Of a DNA stretch of 14,098 nt, positions 14,005 to 14,098 are shown piece by piece. This DNA is from Rhizorhapis sp. SPR117 (GTDB taxonomy: Bacteria; Pseudomonadota; Alphaproteobacteria; Sphingomonadales; Sphingomonadaceae). The stretch lies in contig NZ_JAKKIE010000073.1 in assembly GCF_021742065.1 (NCBI RefSeq), positions 1-14,098 on the forward strand. The letters run 5' to 3'. The stretch's first letter is position 1. The number at the start of each line of letters is the position of its first letter. Both the position numbers and the translations under genes were made by a program. A model generated the notes under the pieces. The model had not been told where the DNA came from and searched no databases. It saw only the letters and a program-made list of their open reading frames with translations.

Positions 14005-14098
14005 CCCCTTTTGCTTGTGTAAGAGCCCAACCGAAAATTATGTTGAGTGATTTCAGCGAGCTGTGATTCTCTGTGGTTTAGGAAGACTACGGAGGATC
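14005..14098 (-). promoter_or_regulatory. Upstream region of the barrel gene with a candidate -10 box
   Basis: These 94 bases hold no supported gene. On the minus strand CATAAT (14037-14042) resembles a -10 hexamer about 33 bases before the ATG, but no convincing -35 lies 16-18 bases further upstream. One frame at the right edge could be the last 14 codons of a preceding gene (ending TGA near 14053), and I cannot tell. A promoter is possible, as is continued transcription from the right. Confidence 0.25.

Overview
The window looks like one end of a surface-polysaccharide (exopolysaccharide or capsule) locus from a GC-rich alphaproteobacterium, most likely a sphingomonad (Sphingobium, Novosphingobium or Sphingomonas type). 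This assignment is an inference from codon and protein style, GC-rich core genes and the type of outer-membrane barrel; no rRNA or other taxonomic marker is present. Every intact gene lies on the minus strand, so the locus reads from right to left. Only a transposase tail at the left edge is on the plus strand.

Right part (14098 to 9280): an exported outer-membrane beta-barrel protein of the kind that accompanies polysaccharide export, a GT4 glycosyltransferase of the AmsD/PglH/PglJ style, a PAPS-dependent sulfotransferase, and a second GT4 glycosyltransferase. This points to a surface glycan that is assembled, sulfated and exported. The polymerase, flippase, OPX lipoprotein and priming transferase are not here and would have to lie elsewhere, probably to the right.

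Middle part (9003 to 2579): after a 276-base gap comes a packed block of six genes with overlaps of 8, 4, 4 and 13 nt and one 1-nt gap. They encode a VOC-fold (epimerase/glyoxalase-like) protein, a NeuD/PglD-type sugar acyltransferase, an acyl carrier protein, an AMP-forming acyl ligase, an iron-type alcohol dehydrogenase, and an 844-residue fusion of the two lux fatty-acid reductase enzymes (LuxE acyl-protein synthetase, then LuxC acyl reductase). No luciferase gene is present. Together they read as a line that activates a carboxylic acid, carries it on ACP or on enzyme cysteines, reduces it to an aldehyde and then an alcohol, and may pass an acyl group to an amino sugar. This 'dark lux' module inside a glycan locus is the most unusual thing in the window.

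Left part (2378 to 1): a membrane acyltransferase-3 protein (probably glycan O-acylation) and an Fe(II)/2-oxoglutarate-type oxygenase, separated from the block and from each other by 200 and 146 bases. The left edge carries the last 24 codons of what looks like an IS630-family transposase, so the locus border is next to a mobile element. Parts of the acyltransferase and the sulfotransferase are visibly poorer in GC than the lux-like fusion, which hints at separate acquisition. No tRNA, rRNA, CRISPR array or convincing factor-independent terminator was seen.
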